Shown piece by piece: positions 33,341 to 44,474 of a DNA stretch of 64,000 bases (its first letter is position 1; each line of letters begins with the position of its first letter). The DNA comes from Mariprofundus ferrinatatus (GTDB lineage Bacteria; Pseudomonadota; Zetaproteobacteria; Mariprofundales; Mariprofundaceae). The notes beneath the pieces are model-generated. The model had not been told where the DNA came from. It made no database searches and worked only from the letters and a program-made list of their open reading frames with translations. The stretch spans positions 744,001 to 808,000 of the forward strand of contig NZ_CP018800.1 in NCBI RefSeq assembly GCF_002795825.1. Reading direction: 5' to 3'. The position numbers and the translations under genes are program-made.

Positions 33341-34795
33341 TCAGTTGTTGAAGACCTCGCCAACGCGAACGATCTTCATCGTGTTGGTGCCGCCGGCTTT
33401 GCCCATCGGAGTTCCGAGCGTGACAATGACAAGATCATCATTCTCAACCAGTTCATCATGCAGCATCATGGCCATGATATCGCGGGTTGCCTGTGGCGCG
33501 TCCTTCTCTCCGTAATCGGAACTGACCGGTTTCGGAATCACGTTTCTGAACAGGGTAACGCGACCAGCAGTACTGCCAAGCGGTGTGAGCGCATAGATCG
33601 GAACCCGGGTCAGGTGGCGTGACATGTAAAGCACAGTATTGCCACTCTGGGTAAATGAAGCGATTGCAGTGATAGGAAGCATGTGGGATGTCTCCATCGC
33701 CTGACGGGCAATGCATTCGTCCACGGAGTGCGGTGGAAAGCGCGGATCGCGAGTCGAGGAGGAGGGGAGTACTTTCTGCTTCTCTGTTTCGATACAGGTG
33801 CGATGCATCGCTTTAACCGCTTCCACCGGATATTTACCAGCAGCAGTTTCGCCGGAGAGCATGATTGCATCGGTGCCATCCAGTACCGCATTGGCCACAT
33901 CGTTCACTTCTGCACGAGTTGGGATCGGGTTTTCACACATCGATTCCATCATCTGGGTCGCTACGATCACCGGTGTGTTGTGTTTTGGCGCTTCACGCAT
34001 AATGCGCTTCTGTACCGGAGGTACGGATGCATCACCAATTTCAACTCCGAGATCGCCACGTGCAACCATGACCGCATCCGACTCTTCCAGAATGCTTTCA
34101 AGGTTTTCCACAGCTTCAGCACGCTCAACCTTGGCTACGAGACCGGCATTGCATCCCTCTGCACGAACCAGTGACCGCGCATAAGCCATATCAGCACCGT
34201 CACGAGGGAAGGAGATAGCGATATAGTCCACGCCGATAGCACAGGCTGTTTTGATATCTTCCTTATCCTTATCGGTCAGTGCAGCAGCAGAAAGTCCGCC
34301 ACCGGCACGATTAATGCCCTTGTTGTTGGAGAGGACACCGCCTACAACGACAGTACAGCGGATCTCCTGGCCAACCACTTCATCGACATCCATGACAATA
34401 AGGCCGTCGTTCAACAGCAGGCGAGCACCCGGTTCAACATCACCAACCAACTCCTTATAGGTAATGCCTACGCGTTCGTCATCACCCTCATTGAGATCCA
34501 GTGCACCATCGATAATGTACTTCTGGCCAACAGTCAGAGTGGTTTTGCCGTTCTTGTACTTGCCAATTCGGATCTTGGGACCCTGCATATCAGCAAGGAT
34601 GCCGACACATACGCCATTGTTCTTGGCCGCGGTCCGCACCATTTCTGCACGGTTCCTGTGATCATCAGCAGTGCCGTGCGAAAAGTTAAGGCGCACGACA
34701 TTAACGCCGGCTTTAACCAGCTGGTCCAGTACCTCCGGAGATTCGGAGGCCGGACCGAGTGTTGCTACAATTTTAGTTCTACGGAATTCAGTCAC
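33341..34795 (-). CDS. pyk: Pyruvate kinase
   Basis: 484 residues. Start GTG 34795 directly follows the pgk TAA with no gap (GAGGAG lies about 12 bases upstream inside pgk). Seen are RRTKIVATLGPAS, VVRLNFSHG, DMQGPKIRIG, the Mg/K+ site MVARGDLGVEI and ATQMMESM. It makes pyruvate and ATP from PEP. Its place inside a Calvin-type operon, welded to pgk, ties lower glycolysis to carbon fixation. Confidence 0.96.
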   Translation of the reverse strand: MTEFRRTKIVATLGPASESPEVLDQLVKAGVNVVRLNFSHGTADDHRNRAEMVRTAAKNNGVCVGILADMQGPKIRIGKYKNGKTTLTVGQKYIIDGALDLNEGDDERVGITYKELVGDVEPGARLLLNDGLIVMDVDEVVGQEIRCTVVVGGVLSNNKGINRAGGGLSAAALTDKDKEDIKTACAIGVDYIAISFPRDGADMAYARSLVRAEGCNAGLVAKVERAEAVENLESILEESDAVMVARGDLGVEIGDASVPPVQKRIMREAPKHNTPVIVATQMMESMCENPIPTRAEVNDVANAVLDGTDAIMLSGETAAGKYPVEAVKAMHRTCIETEKQKVLPSSSTRDPRFPPHSVDECIARQAMETSHMLPITAIASFTQSGNTVLYMSRHLTRVPIYALTPLGSTAGRVTLFRNVIPKPVSSDYGEKDAPQATRDIMAMMLHDELVENDDLVIVTLGTPMGKAGGTNTMKIVRVGEVFNN

Positions 34796-35974
34796 TTAGG
34801 CTGCACGCTCCTCTAGCATGGTAACGGCAGGAAGTGCCTTGCCTTCGAGGAACTCAAGGAATGCACCGCCACCGGTGGAGATGTAGGAGACTTTGTCTGC
34901 AATGTCGTACTTGTCTACTGCCGCCAATGTGTCGCCGCCACCTGCAATTGAGAAGCCTTTGGATTCAGCAATCGCCAAAGAGATTGTCTTGGTGCCTTCG
35001 CCGAACTGGTCGAACTCGAATACGCCTACAGGGCCGTTCCAAACAATGGTGCCGGCATTACGGATGATTTCGGCAAGCGCTTCAGCGGAGTCAGGTCCGA
35101 TATCGAAGATCATGTCATCATCAAGGCACTCGTTTGCTGCTTTAAGGGTTGCTTCAGCAGTAGGAGAAAACTCTTTCGCACAAACGATGTCTGTCGGTAC
35201 AGGAATGCTACCGCCATTGGCTTCAGCAGCTGCAGTCAAACGCTTGCATGTGTCAATAAGATCAGGCTCATAGAGCGACTTGCCAACAGGCAGGCCGGCA
35301 GCCGCAATGAATGTGTTGGCGATTCCGCCACCCACAACGAGCTGGTCAACCTTTGTAGAGAGGGACTCAAGTACGGTCAGCTTGGTGGAGACTTTGGAGC
35401 CGCCCACGATGGCAACCATTGGGCGTGCTGGGTTGTCCAGTGCTTTACCAAGTGCTTCCAGTTCTCCAGCCAGCAGTGGTCCTGCACAGGCAACAGGGGC
35501 ATAAACACCGGCACCGTGGGTAGAAGCCTGAGCGCGGTGTGCGGTGCCGAAGGCGTCCATCACGTAGATGTCGCAAAGGGCTGCATACTTCTTGGAGAGC
35601 TCTTCATTGTTTTTGCCTTCACCGACATTGAAGCGCACGTTTTCAAGCAGTACGACTTCGCCATCGGCAACATCGAAGCCACCGTCGAGGTAGTCACGGA
35701 TCAGGCGGACAGGCTTACCAAGAAGTCCTGCGAGATGGTCGGCAACAGGCTGCAGAGAATTTTCTTCACTGAACTCGCCTTCAACAGGACGGCCAACATG
35801 CGACATCAGCATCACTTTGGCGCCGGCATTGGCAGCGTGGGTGATGGTTGGCATGGAAGCGCGGATACGGGCATCGGAAGTTACTTTTCCATCTTTGATC
35901 GGGACATTAAGGTCTTCGCGGATCAGGACGCGTTTGCCGGCAAGATCAAGGTCGGTCATTTTAATTACAGACAT
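34796..35974 (-). CDS. pgk: Phosphoglycerate kinase
   Basis: 392 residues. [49 protein letters not shown] and the C-terminal [10 protein letters not shown] with [13 protein letters not shown] are the expected motifs. It phosphorylates 3-phosphoglycerate in the Calvin direction. ATG 35974 follows GAAGGAG. Upstream, 173 bp with large hairpins separate it from gap; downstream it abuts pyk with zero spacing. Confidence 0.97.
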   Translation of the reverse strand: MSVIKMTDLDLAGKRVLIREDLNVPIKDGKVTSDARIRASMPTITHAANAGAKVMLMSHVGRPVEGEFSEENSLQPVADHLAGLLGKPVRLIRDYLDGGFDVADGEVVLLENVRFNVGEGKNNEELSKKYAALCDIYVMDAFGTAHRAQASTHGAGVYAPVACAGPLLAGELEALGKALDNPARPMVAIVGGSKVSTKLTVLESLSTKVDQLVVGGGIANTFIAAAGLPVGKSLYEPDLIDTCKRLTAAAEANGGSIPVPTDIVCAKEFSPTAEATLKAANECLDDDMIFDIGPDSAEALAEIIRNAGTIVWNGPVGVFEFDQFGEGTKTISLAIAESKGFSIAGGGDTLAAVDKYDIADKVSYISTGGGAFLEFLEGKALPAVTMLEERAA

Positions 35975-36058
35975 TCTCTACTCCTTCAGATAAATAGATC
36001 ACACACTTGCCAAAAGTGATGACAAGGCTGTGACATTAGATTGAACAACAACGTGTGA

Positions 36059-36137
36059 ACGTTTGTCGCTGCCTGCTTGCTTCCACCATCAGATGGCAAA
36101 CAGGCAATGACAAACGTGGGAGCCGAAGCTCCCACGT
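36059..36137 (-). repeat. Overlapping hairpins between gap and pgk
   Basis: On the minus-strand transcript, 10 bases after the gap stop lies a perfect stem ACGTGGGAGC/GCTCCCACGT with a TTCG tetraloop (36137-36114). It is followed by a long composite stem (36117-36059): outer arms ACGTTTGTC/GACAAACGT, inner arms of 11 bp based on TGCCTG/CAGGCA. The two share 36114-36117, so their full forms exclude each other. No T-run follows either. Likely mRNA-stability or attenuation elements. Confidence 0.7.
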
Positions 36138-36147
36138 AAGGTTGATC

Positions 36148-37176
<1,029 letters not shown>

Positions 37177-37181
37177 TTAAC

Positions 37182-39170
37182 TTAAGCTACTTCATTCACT
37201 GCTGCGATAACTGCTTCAGTGGTAATGCCGAACATCTTGAACAGTTCACCGGCAGGAGCCGATTCACCGAAGGTGTCGATACCGACTACCTTGCCGTTCA
37301 GGCCAACATACTTGGCCCAGAAGCCAGTAACACCTGCTTCAACCGCAACACGTGCAGTCACGGATGATGGCAGTACTGACTCTTTGTACGCGGCATCCTG
37401 TTTGTCGAAGGCGTTGGTCGATGGCATGGAAACCACGCGAACGTTCTTGTCAGATGCGGCGGCAGCTTCCATCGCCAGTGAAACTTCAGAACCGGTTGCA
37501 ATGATGATCACATCTGGTGTGCCATCACTATCTTTCAGGATATAACCACCGCGCTCAATCAGTTTGATCTGCTCGGAAGAGCGGTTCTGGTGCGGCAGGT
37601 TCTGACGTGAGAATATCAGTGAGGTCGGGCCGGTCTGGTTCTTGATCGCAACCTTCCATGATACAGCAGATTCAACTGCATCGCATGGACGCCATACATC
37701 CATGTTCGGAATCATGCGCAGGGTTGCAGTCTGCTCAACCGGCTGGTGGGTCGGTCCGTCTTCACCAAGGCCGATGGAGTCATGGGTGAATACTTCAATG
37801 TGACGTACCTTCATGAGGGCTGCCATGCGCAGTGCGTTACGTGCGTACTCTGAGAACATAAGGAAGGTTGCACCGTAAGGAACAAAACCACCGTGCAGTG
37901 CGACACCATTGATCATTGCAGCCATGCCGAACTCACGTACACCGTAGTTTACGTAGTTGCCAGCAGGATCTTTAACGACTGGCTTGGCACCGGACCAGAG
38001 GGTCAGGTTGGAGCCGGCCAGGTCGGCGGAGCCGCCCAGGAATTCAGGTGTGATCTTGGCCAGGCCTTCGATGGCGTTCTGTGAAGCCTTGCGAGATGCG
38101 ATGGTTTCACCTTTTGCAGCCACTTCAGCAATGAATGCATCAGCGCCTGCGTCCCAATCGGCAGAGAGCTCATTGTTGATGCGGCGAGTGAATTCAGCTG
38201 CTTCTGCAGGGTATTCAGCAGCGTATGCAGCGAAGCGGGCATCCCAATCAGCTTCTGCAGCAGCGCCTGCATCTTTGTTGTCCCAGCCGGCGTATACATC
38301 ATCAGGGATTTCGAAAGGCTCGTACTCCCAGCCCAGCTCCTTGCGAACCAGAGCGATCTCATCGTGACCGAGAGCTGCGCCGTGGCAGTCATGCGTGCCA
38401 GCCATGTTCGGGGAACCGAAACCGATGACGGTCTTGCAGCAGATCATGGTTGGTTTGCCGGTTTCAGCCTTGGCGGTTTCAATCGCCTGCTTGATCTCTT
38501 CAGCGTCATGGCCATCTACACCGCGGATAACCTGCCAGCCGTATGCTTCAAAGCGGCCCGGGGTATCATCAGAGAACCAGCCTTCAACATGGCCATCAAT
38601 AGAGATGCCGTTGTCATCCCAGAAAGCGATCAATTTGCCCAGGCCCAGTGTGCCGGCCAGTGAGCAGGCTTCGTGGGAGATGCCTTCCATCAGGCAGCCA
38701 TCGCCGAGGAATACGTAAGTGTTGTGATCAACGATGGTGTGGCCAGGCTTGTTGAACTGTGCTGCCAGTGTCTTTTCGGCAAGTGCCATACCTACACCGT
38801 TGGTGATACCCTGGCCCAGTGGCCCGGTTGTGGTTTCAACGCCCGGAGCATATCCGTATTCCGGGTGACCCGGAGTGCGTGAGTGCAGCTGACGAAACTG
38901 TTTCAGATCATCCATACCCAGATCGTAGCCGGTCAGGTGGAGCAGGGAGTAGATCAGCATAGAGCCGTGACCATTGGAAAGGATGAATCGATCGCGATCA
39001 GCCCATTTCGGGTTGGTCGGGTTGTGTTTCATGTAGTCATTCCACAGGACTTCGGCGATATCCGCCATGCCCATTGGTGCACCCGGGTGCCCGGAATTTG
39101 CTTTCTGTACGCCATCCATTGCGAGTGCGCGAACGGCATTGGCCAAGTGTCTACGGCTGCTATTACTCAT
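37182..39170 (-). CDS. tkt: Transketolase
   Basis: 662 residues, full length. TPP/Mg motif [16 protein letters not shown]-terminal [30 protein letters not shown] and the central [16 protein letters not shown] identify it. It moves two-carbon units between sugar phosphates and is essential for regenerating ribulose bisphosphate. It lies 143 bp after glpX with two dyads between, and 29 bp before gap. Confidence 0.97.
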   Translation of the reverse strand: MSNSSRRHLANAVRALAMDGVQKANSGHPGAPMGMADIAEVLWNDYMKHNPTNPKWADRDRFILSNGHGSMLIYSLLHLTGYDLGMDDLKQFRQLHSRTPGHPEYGYAPGVETTTGPLGQGITNGVGMALAEKTLAAQFNKPGHTIVDHNTYVFLGDGCLMEGISHEACSLAGTLGLGKLIAFWDDNGISIDGHVEGWFSDDTPGRFEAYGWQVIRGVDGHDAEEIKQAIETAKAETGKPTMICCKTVIGFGSPNMAGTHDCHGAALGHDEIALVRKELGWEYEPFEIPDDVYAGWDNKDAGAAAEADWDARFAAYAAEYPAEAAEFTRRINNELSADWDAGADAFIAEVAAKGETIASRKASQNAIEGLAKITPEFLGGSADLAGSNLTLWSGAKPVVKDPAGNYVNYGVREFGMAAMINGVALHGGFVPYGATFLMFSEYARNALRMAALMKVRHIEVFTHDSIGLGEDGPTHQPVEQTATLRMIPNMDVWRPCDAVESAVSWKVAIKNQTGPTSLIFSRQNLPHQNRSSEQIKLIERGGYILKDSDGTPDVIIIATGSEVSLAMEAAAASDKNVRVVSMPSTNAFDKQDAAYKESVLPSSVTARVAVEAGVTGFWAKYVGLNGKVVGIDTFGESAPAGELFKMFGITTEAVIAAVNEVA

Positions 39171-39261
39171 ATGCTTAAGTTCCCCTTATCTAGGTTTATA
39201 ATAATGCAGGCTGAACAGTTACAGAGTTAACTCTTCATGCCCAATCAGTACTTGTTATCCC

Positions 39262-39313
39262 CTCATAAGCCAGGCTTATGAGAATGGCCCGGTTTCTAAA
39301 TTACTTTTAGAAA
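39262..39313. repeat. Two dyads between glpX and tkt
   Basis: CTCATAAGCC/GGCTTATGAG with a single-base centre (39262-39282) and TTTCTAAA/TTTAGAAA with a 5-base loop (39293-39313), the latter touching the glpX stop. The first is too tight for a good RNA hairpin (it would need to open two or more pairs) and could be an operator; the second is hairpin-like. Confidence 0.5.
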
Positions 39314-40267
39314 TCAGACGTGAAGTGTTGTTTGAACCCGGCGGATATTGCCGACTGAGCCGGAAAGGACGACCGTGTCGGTAGTCATGTAACGGCCATC
39401 GGCATCAGTTCCAACCTTGACGTGGTGCACATAGGCACCGGAAGTCAGGCCGGTTGCAATGAACATTACATCGTCAGATGTGACCAGCTCATCACGGGTG
39501 ATAATCCTTTTGGTGTCAATTCCCTCTTCCTCGCAAAGCTTAATCTCAAAATCCTTCTGAGGCGCCATGCGACCAAACATTTCCGCTCCCATTGCGCGTG
39601 CAGCGCAGGCAGTTACGATTCCTTCAGGTGTTCCGCCGATGCCAAACAGAGCGTCGGAGCCCATATTCAATACGGCCTGGATCGCGCCGTTCACATCACC
39701 GTCAGTTGCCAGGCGAACTTTTGCACCGCAGGCATATACATCACGAATCAGATCCTGGTGACGTGGCTTATCCAGAATAAATACGCGAATCTCACGGATA
39801 TCCTTACCAAGTGCCTTCGCCAGTGCGCCGAGGCGGTCGGCAACAGGTGCTTCAGGATCAATCTTGCCGCGTGCGGCTTTGGGATAAACCTGCTTGTCCA
39901 TGTAGAAACAAGAACCAGGGCGGTACATGCTGCCTGCCGGAGCAGCAGCCAGTGTTACGATGGAGCCAGGCATATCCTTGGCAAAAAGGTTGGTTCCTTC
40001 AATCGGGTCAACAGCGATGTCGACACCGACTCCGATGCCGGTACCTACTGGTTCGTCGTCATACAGGGCAGGTGCCTCATCCTTCGCACCTTCGCCAATG
40101 ACAACAACACCTTTCATGTTGACCTGGTTTATGCGTTCACGCATTGCATCTACTGCAAGGCCATCACCCTCATCTTTCTGGCCGGAACCGACGAATGGCG
40201 CGCATGCTCGAGCAGCCGCCTCGCATACTTCCACCAAGTCAATTTTAAGATCGCAAACAGTGCTCAT
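39314..40267 (-). CDS. glpX: Class II fructose-1,6-bisphosphatase (GlpX type)
   Basis: 317 residues from ATG 40267 with GGAGGGGG upstream; an in-frame ATG at 40300 lies before that site. Motifs: VVIGEGAKDEAPALY, the metal motif AVDPIEGTNLF, DKPRHQDLI and GIGGTPEGIVTACA. GlpX-type enzymes hydrolyse fructose bisphosphate, and in several autotrophs also sedoheptulose bisphosphate. It appears to be the first committed gene of the operon; the inositol-phosphatase-family gene lies 126 bp upstream on the same strand. Confidence 0.96.
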   Translation of the reverse strand: MSTVCDLKIDLVEVCEAAARACAPFVGSGQKDEGDGLAVDAMRERINQVNMKGVVVIGEGAKDEAPALYDDEPVGTGIGVGVDIAVDPIEGTNLFAKDMPGSIVTLAAAPAGSMYRPGSCFYMDKQVYPKAARGKIDPEAPVADRLGALAKALGKDIREIRVFILDKPRHQDLIRDVYACGAKVRLATDGDVNGAIQAVLNMGSDALFGIGGTPEGIVTACAARAMGAEMFGRMAPQKDFEIKLCEEEGIDTKRIITRDELVTSDDVMFIATGLTSGAYVHHVKVGTDADGRYMTTDTVVLSGSVGNIRRVQTTLHV

Positions 40268-40393
40268 GCGGGCCCCCTCCTGCCATGATTTAAGAATCAA
40301 ATGATTTTTTTAGCAGGCGCACCCTAGCTGATTTCACAGCAAAAATCGACCCTGATAAGATTGAGTCAAAAAGTGCTTTATTATTCGTATGGT

Positions 40394-41185
40394 TCATGAT
40401 GTTAGTTGTTGTTTTAGCTCTCTCTGAAGTTGAGCGTTACATGTGGCGAGAATAGGGGAAGAAAGGTGTGATACCGGAAATAGTGGCGCCCCGTGAAAAT
40501 CACCGACACAGCCTCCGGCCTCTGAGACAAGCAGGCTTCCCGCAGCGAAATCCCAGAGCTTTTCTCCGCCATGAATAATAAACTGTCCACGGCCTGCAGC
40601 GAGCCATGCCCACTCCAGAGCACAGCTGCCGACATTACGCTGACTGCGGTATGATCTTTCCGTGGCCAGTCTTCTGGCGATTTCATGATCGAGCCGCTTA
40701 AAATCTATATAGCCGACACTATTGGCGAGGTTCTCTTCCTCGGAGCAGCGGATCGATTTGCCGTTGAGTAAAGCGCCATTGCCGACTGATGCCGTGAAGG
40801 TCTCGGCTCGTATAGGATCATGGGTGCATGCCAGAACCACATGGCCATCCACGATCAGGGCCAGTGAAATCGCAAAACCAGGGAAGGTGGCGGCAAAATT
40901 GGTGGTGCCATCGAGTGGATCGAGACACCAGAAAGCAGCCTCCTTGTTCAGGCAGCTAAGTTGTTCCTGTCGGCTCATCTCTTCACCAAGGAATCCAATG
41001 CTGCTATCCAGTGCTGCAAGCTCTTTTTCTATGAATATCTGGCAGGCAATATCGGTCTCGGTAACGATTGAACCGTCTGTTTTGCTGACGGCCTGAACCG
41101 ACGATTCATAAGCAGGCATGATAATCGTTTCACCAGCCCTGATCAGTATTGCGGATATCTGATTTAGCATCTGCTCCAGTCTCAT
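40394..41185 (-). CDS. Inositol-monophosphatase-family phosphatase (SuhB/CysQ-like)
   Basis: 263 residues. Metal motifs: GFLGEEMSRQ (Glu-Glu), CLDPLDGTTNFAATFPGFAI and KLWDFAAGSLLVSEAGG. The family includes inositol-1-phosphatase, CysQ and histidinol phosphatase; substrate choice is not clear from motifs. Located at the head of a Calvin-type operon it may hydrolyse a sugar phosphate or 3'-phosphoadenosine phosphate. ATG 41185 faces pfp across 112 bp. Confidence 0.88.
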   Translation of the reverse strand: MRLEQMLNQISAILIRAGETIIMPAYESSVQAVSKTDGSIVTETDIACQIFIEKELAALDSSIGFLGEEMSRQEQLSCLNKEAAFWCLDPLDGTTNFAATFPGFAISLALIVDGHVVLACTHDPIRAETFTASVGNGALLNGKSIRCSEEENLANSVGYIDFKRLDHEIARRLATERSYRSQRNVGSCALEWAWLAAGRGQFIIHGGEKLWDFAAGSLLVSEAGGCVGDFHGAPLFPVSHLSSPILATCNAQLQRELKQQLTS

Positions 41186-41212
41186 GCGCTTCTATCCTCT
41201 GCTTACTATTTC

Positions 41213-41257
41213 GGATGCATCCCGGTCAGGAAAAATTGGGGGTGCGATGCATCCCGG
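41213..41257. promoter_or_regulatory. Direct-repeat operator candidate between suhB-like gene and pfp
   Basis: GATGCATCCCGG occurs at 41214-41225 and again at 41246-41257, 32 bp apart (about three helical turns). The first copy lies within the palindrome GGATGCATCC. Sited in the short divergent promoter region, they look like paired regulator sites. Confidence 0.5.
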
Positions 41258-41297
41258 AAGCCGCTATTATGCCGTGCCAATCATAGGAGGGCTAATC

Positions 41298-42482
41298 ATG
41301 GCTTTGAAAGGTAAAATGGTGATCGGACAGTCCGGTGGTCCGACCGCGGTGATCAACCAGTCACTGGTGGGTGCTGTGCTGGCGGCAAGGAATCAATCCG
41401 ATATTACCGGTATTCTTGGGGCTCACCACGGCATTGCCGGTATCATGAAGGAAGACTTTATCGACCTGACAACTCAGAGTGTTGATGACCTTGAAACGCT
41501 TGCTGCCACGCCTGCTGCAGGCCTTGGTTCCGTTCGCCTGAAGCCGGGAAAAGCCGAATGTGAACGTGTGTTCGAGGTGTTCAGGAAAAACGATGTGCGC
41601 TACTTCTTTTATATTGGCGGTAATGACTCAGCTGAGACCGCTCATATCATCGCCGAGATGGCCAAAGAGGCGAACTATGATTTTTGCACCATCCATATCC
41701 CAAAAACGATTGATAACGATCTGAAGGTGACTGATCACTGTCCCGGTTATGCGTCTGCGGCCAGATTCGTTGCGCTGGCATTCATGGGCGATGACCGCGA
41801 TAACGCAGCCCTTGCCGGCGTGAAGATTAATGTGGTCATGGGTCGCCATGCGGGTTTCCTGACTGCAGCATCGGCGCTGGCGCGTCAGGGTGAAGGGGAT
41901 GGCCCTCATCTGATCTATCTGCCGGAACGTGTTTTCGATGTCGCCTCATTCCAGTCTGATGTGAAAGCCGCCATGTCCAAATACGGCCGTTGTCTTGTTG
42001 CAGTTTCAGAGGGTATCGGGGATGCCGATGGTAACCCTGTGGCAACGACTGGTGAACGAGATTCACACGGTAATATCCAGCTCTCTGGTACCGGCGCGTT
42101 GGGTGATTTTCTCTCTGGTAAGGTGAAAGAGGCCTATGCGGGCGAATCGGTGCGTGTTCGTGCTGATACCTTCGGTTATCTGCAGCGCAGTTTCCCGACC
42201 ATTGTATCCGAAGTGGATGCGAAGGAGGCGCGCATGGTGGGTGAGTACGCCGTAAACCATGCGGTTGCGACTGCTGAACCTGGCTCTGTCGCTATCCGCA
42301 GGGTTTCAGATGTGCCTTATGCAAGTGAATGCTTTATCACCCCGCTCTCAACTGTGGCACGTGAAGCGACCGAGATGAAAGATGAGTATATCAGTGCGGC
42401 AGGCAACGACGTTACACAGGCATGGCTTGATTACGTAGGTCCGTTGGTCGGAGAGCTTCCAAAGATGGGTAAGCTGTTCTGA
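41298..42482 (+). CDS. pfp: Pyrophosphate-dependent 6-phosphofructokinase
   Basis: 394 residues from ATG 41298 with AGGAGGG upstream; the frame is open back to 41184. GQSGGPTAVINQS at the N-terminus, YIGGNDSAET (ATP enzymes have GGDGS) and IPKTIDNDL (ATP enzymes have PGTIDND) mark it as PPi-using. It works reversibly between fructose 6-phosphate and the bisphosphate, and in some autotrophs also acts on sedoheptulose phosphate, saving pyrophosphate energy. It is divergent from the carbon operon. Confidence 0.93.
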   Translation: MALKGKMVIGQSGGPTAVINQSLVGAVLAARNQSDITGILGAHHGIAGIMKEDFIDLTTQSVDDLETLAATPAAGLGSVRLKPGKAECERVFEVFRKNDVRYFFYIGGNDSAETAHIIAEMAKEANYDFCTIHIPKTIDNDLKVTDHCPGYASAARFVALAFMGDDRDNAALAGVKINVVMGRHAGFLTAASALARQGEGDGPHLIYLPERVFDVASFQSDVKAAMSKYGRCLVAVSEGIGDADGNPVATTGERDSHGNIQLSGTGALGDFLSGKVKEAYAGESVRVRADTFGYLQRSFPTIVSEVDAKEARMVGEYAVNHAVATAEPGSVAIRRVSDVPYASECFITPLSTVAREATEMKDEYISAAGNDVTQAWLDYVGPLVGELPKMGKLF

Positions 42483-42505
42483 GTTCTCTGAAGCTGATGA
42501 AAACA

Positions 42506-42535
42506 AAAAAGGGCTGCCTGTTGGCAGCCCTTTTT
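42506..42535 (+). terminator. Bidirectional terminator between pfp and the HD-GYP gene
   Basis: Arms AAAAAGGGCTGCC/GGCAGCCCTTTTT around TGTT. It overlaps the last codons of the convergent HD-GYP gene by 2 bp. Confidence 0.92.
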
Positions 42536-44264
42536 ATTGCATTTTGAAAGGGTAACCGGGGATCTCGAAAGGCTCCTCAATATCAATCAGTTTCGGATTC
42601 ATAAACTTGTGGGCATAGGGGAGATAAACCTTCTCATGGATAAAGATATCGAATAGAACGGGATCAATGTGGTGCTCCTGCTTCATCTTGCCAAGGATGG
42701 CGAGCGCTTCGGAGAGCTTCTTGCCCTCCTTATAGGGGCGGTCCTCAGCCGTGAGTGCCTCGAAAACATCAGCAATTGCCATTACTCTGGCCGGTACGCT
42801 CATTTGCTCTCGTGTCAGGCCAAGAGGGTAACCCGTGCCATCCATGCGTTCGTGGTGACCGCCGGCATATTCCGGCACCTCTTTCATGTTTTCAGGGAAT
42901 TTCATCGACTTGAGCATCTTGATAGTGACCACGATATGGTCGTTAATAATCTGCCGTTCCTCTTTATTGAGTGTGCCGTAGGTGATCAGAAGGTTTTTCA
43001 GTTCTTCTTCAGAGAAGAATGGGGTGGTATGCCCTTCGCAGTTGCACCAGGTGCGGGCTGAAATGGATTTAACGCGCTCCTGAAGTTCTGGCGCCATGAA
43101 TTCTGACCCTTTGTTACAGTGGCGGATAAAATCGCGCTCGCTGTTGAGGGTGGCGATCTCATCGTGGTAGCGTCGTTCAATCGCTTCTGCTTCGGGGCTG
43201 TCTGACTCAACCTTCATAAGGTTTCTCAGCATGGCGATTTCAGCATCTCGTTTAAGTACTTCAAAGCGTGTGTCGATCAGGTGGATGCGGTCGTGGATTG
43301 TCTCCAGTTTGGTTGCCTTGTCGACGACATGAACCGGCGTTATCAGTTTGCCGCAGTCATGCAGCCATGATGCCACCTCAAGCGCATATCGCTTCTGCTC
43401 AGTCAGCTTGAACTCCTTTAAGTGTTCGGTGTCACGGCTGGCTGCTTCGGCAAGGGAAAGGGTCAGTAGTGGAACGCGTTTACAGTGCCCTCCTGTGTAG
43501 GGCGACTTTTCGTCAATGCCGGTTGCGATGGTTTTAATAAAGGAGTCAAACAGCTCTTTGAGATCATCGATTAGTCGTTTGTTGGTCAGGGCAATGGCCG
43601 CCTGACTGGCCAGAGATTTAACCAGATGCGTATCGTTCCTGTCGAACGCTAACACTTCTCCAGTAGCCTTGTTCTGCTTATTGATCAGCTGGATGACGCC
43701 TACTGTTTTCCCTTCATGATTAATCATCGGCACAGAGAGCATGGATCGGGTACGATAATTCATGCGTTCATCAAACAGACGGGGGCCAGTGAAATCGAAT
43801 TCAATGCTGTTGTTTGCATCGTAAACATCTGGAAGGTTAACCGTTGCCTTGTTCAGGGCGGAGTATGCAACCACTCGCTCGTTGTTGGGTCTTCCATCAC
43901 GATGATAAAGTGAGATCGCTTTGAATTGAACAGGACGATTGCTGGTGCCGCCCATGGCAATGCCGAGCGATGTGGTGCGGACGATTTCAAAATTCAGCTT
44001 ATTGTCATCGTTGACTGTATAGAGTGTTCCGCCATCAGCGCGCGTAATGAGCTTGGCTCCGACCAGGATCATTTCCAGAAGGCGAGGCATATCGTTCTCA
44101 GAAGAGAGAGCAATACCAATCGCATTCAATTTTTCTATCCTCGAAAGCAGGTCAGAGTTCTGCTTCTGTTCCCCTGAGCCCTCTTCCGATGCACTGTTTA
44201 TGTGTGGAATCCTTCCTTCTCCTGTCATCACAAGTCTAACTGTACCAGTAGAGTAGGCATTCAA
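42534..44264 (-). CDS. GAF + HD-GYP c-di-GMP phosphodiesterase-like protein
   Basis: 576 residues. Residues about 45-230 form a GAF domain (GGTLYTVNDDNKLNFEIV, RSMLSVPMINHEGKTVGVIQ); about 240-540 an HD-GYP domain with LHDCGKLITP (His302-Asp303) and HHERMDGTGYP (470-480). The spacing between these two motifs is about 165 residues, some 100 more than usual, with an inserted helical region containing RTWCNCEGH. Family enzymes hydrolyse c-di-GMP. Start is uncertain: ATG 44264 and ATG 44228 both lack a good ribosome site. No response-regulator domain is present, so the GAF part should sense directly. Confidence 0.9.
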   Translation of the reverse strand: MNAYSTGTVRLVMTGEGRIPHINSASEEGSGEQKQNSDLLSRIEKLNAIGIALSSENDMPRLLEMILVGAKLITRADGGTLYTVNDDNKLNFEIVRTTSLGIAMGGTSNRPVQFKAISLYHRDGRPNNERVVAYSALNKATVNLPDVYDANNSIEFDFTGPRLFDERMNYRTRSMLSVPMINHEGKTVGVIQLINKQNKATGEVLAFDRNDTHLVKSLASQAAIALTNKRLIDDLKELFDSFIKTIATGIDEKSPYTGGHCKRVPLLTLSLAEAASRDTEHLKEFKLTEQKRYALEVASWLHDCGKLITPVHVVDKATKLETIHDRIHLIDTRFEVLKRDAEIAMLRNLMKVESDSPEAEAIERRYHDEIATLNSERDFIRHCNKGSEFMAPELQERVKSISARTWCNCEGHTTPFFSEEELKNLLITYGTLNKEERQIINDHIVVTIKMLKSMKFPENMKEVPEYAGGHHERMDGTGYPLGLTREQMSVPARVMAIADVFEALTAEDRPYKEGKKLSEALAILGKMKQEHHIDPVLFDIFIHEKVYLPYAHKFMNPKLIDIEEPFEIPGYPFKMQ

Positions 44265-44474
44265 GCCAGAAGGATTTTTTGTCAGTTTCAGAAATCCTCT
44301 TTTCCTCCCATGATACGTCTTCTCAGGGGTTGGTGCATATCCTGAATATCGTGCTGCATCAGAAATCCAAAGCTTATGCGAAAATCATAAATCGCCCACA
44401 TAGTGTCTGCATAATGTTTAAGTGCTGTGATAAGAGTCACTAGCCTGATTTCCTGTCTGTTTATTCAGGGGCCC

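Noticed and set aside
39422-40288. 288-residue open frame antisense to glpX
   Set aside because: No ribosome site or family motif; it is the reverse frame of a strongly recognisable glpX.
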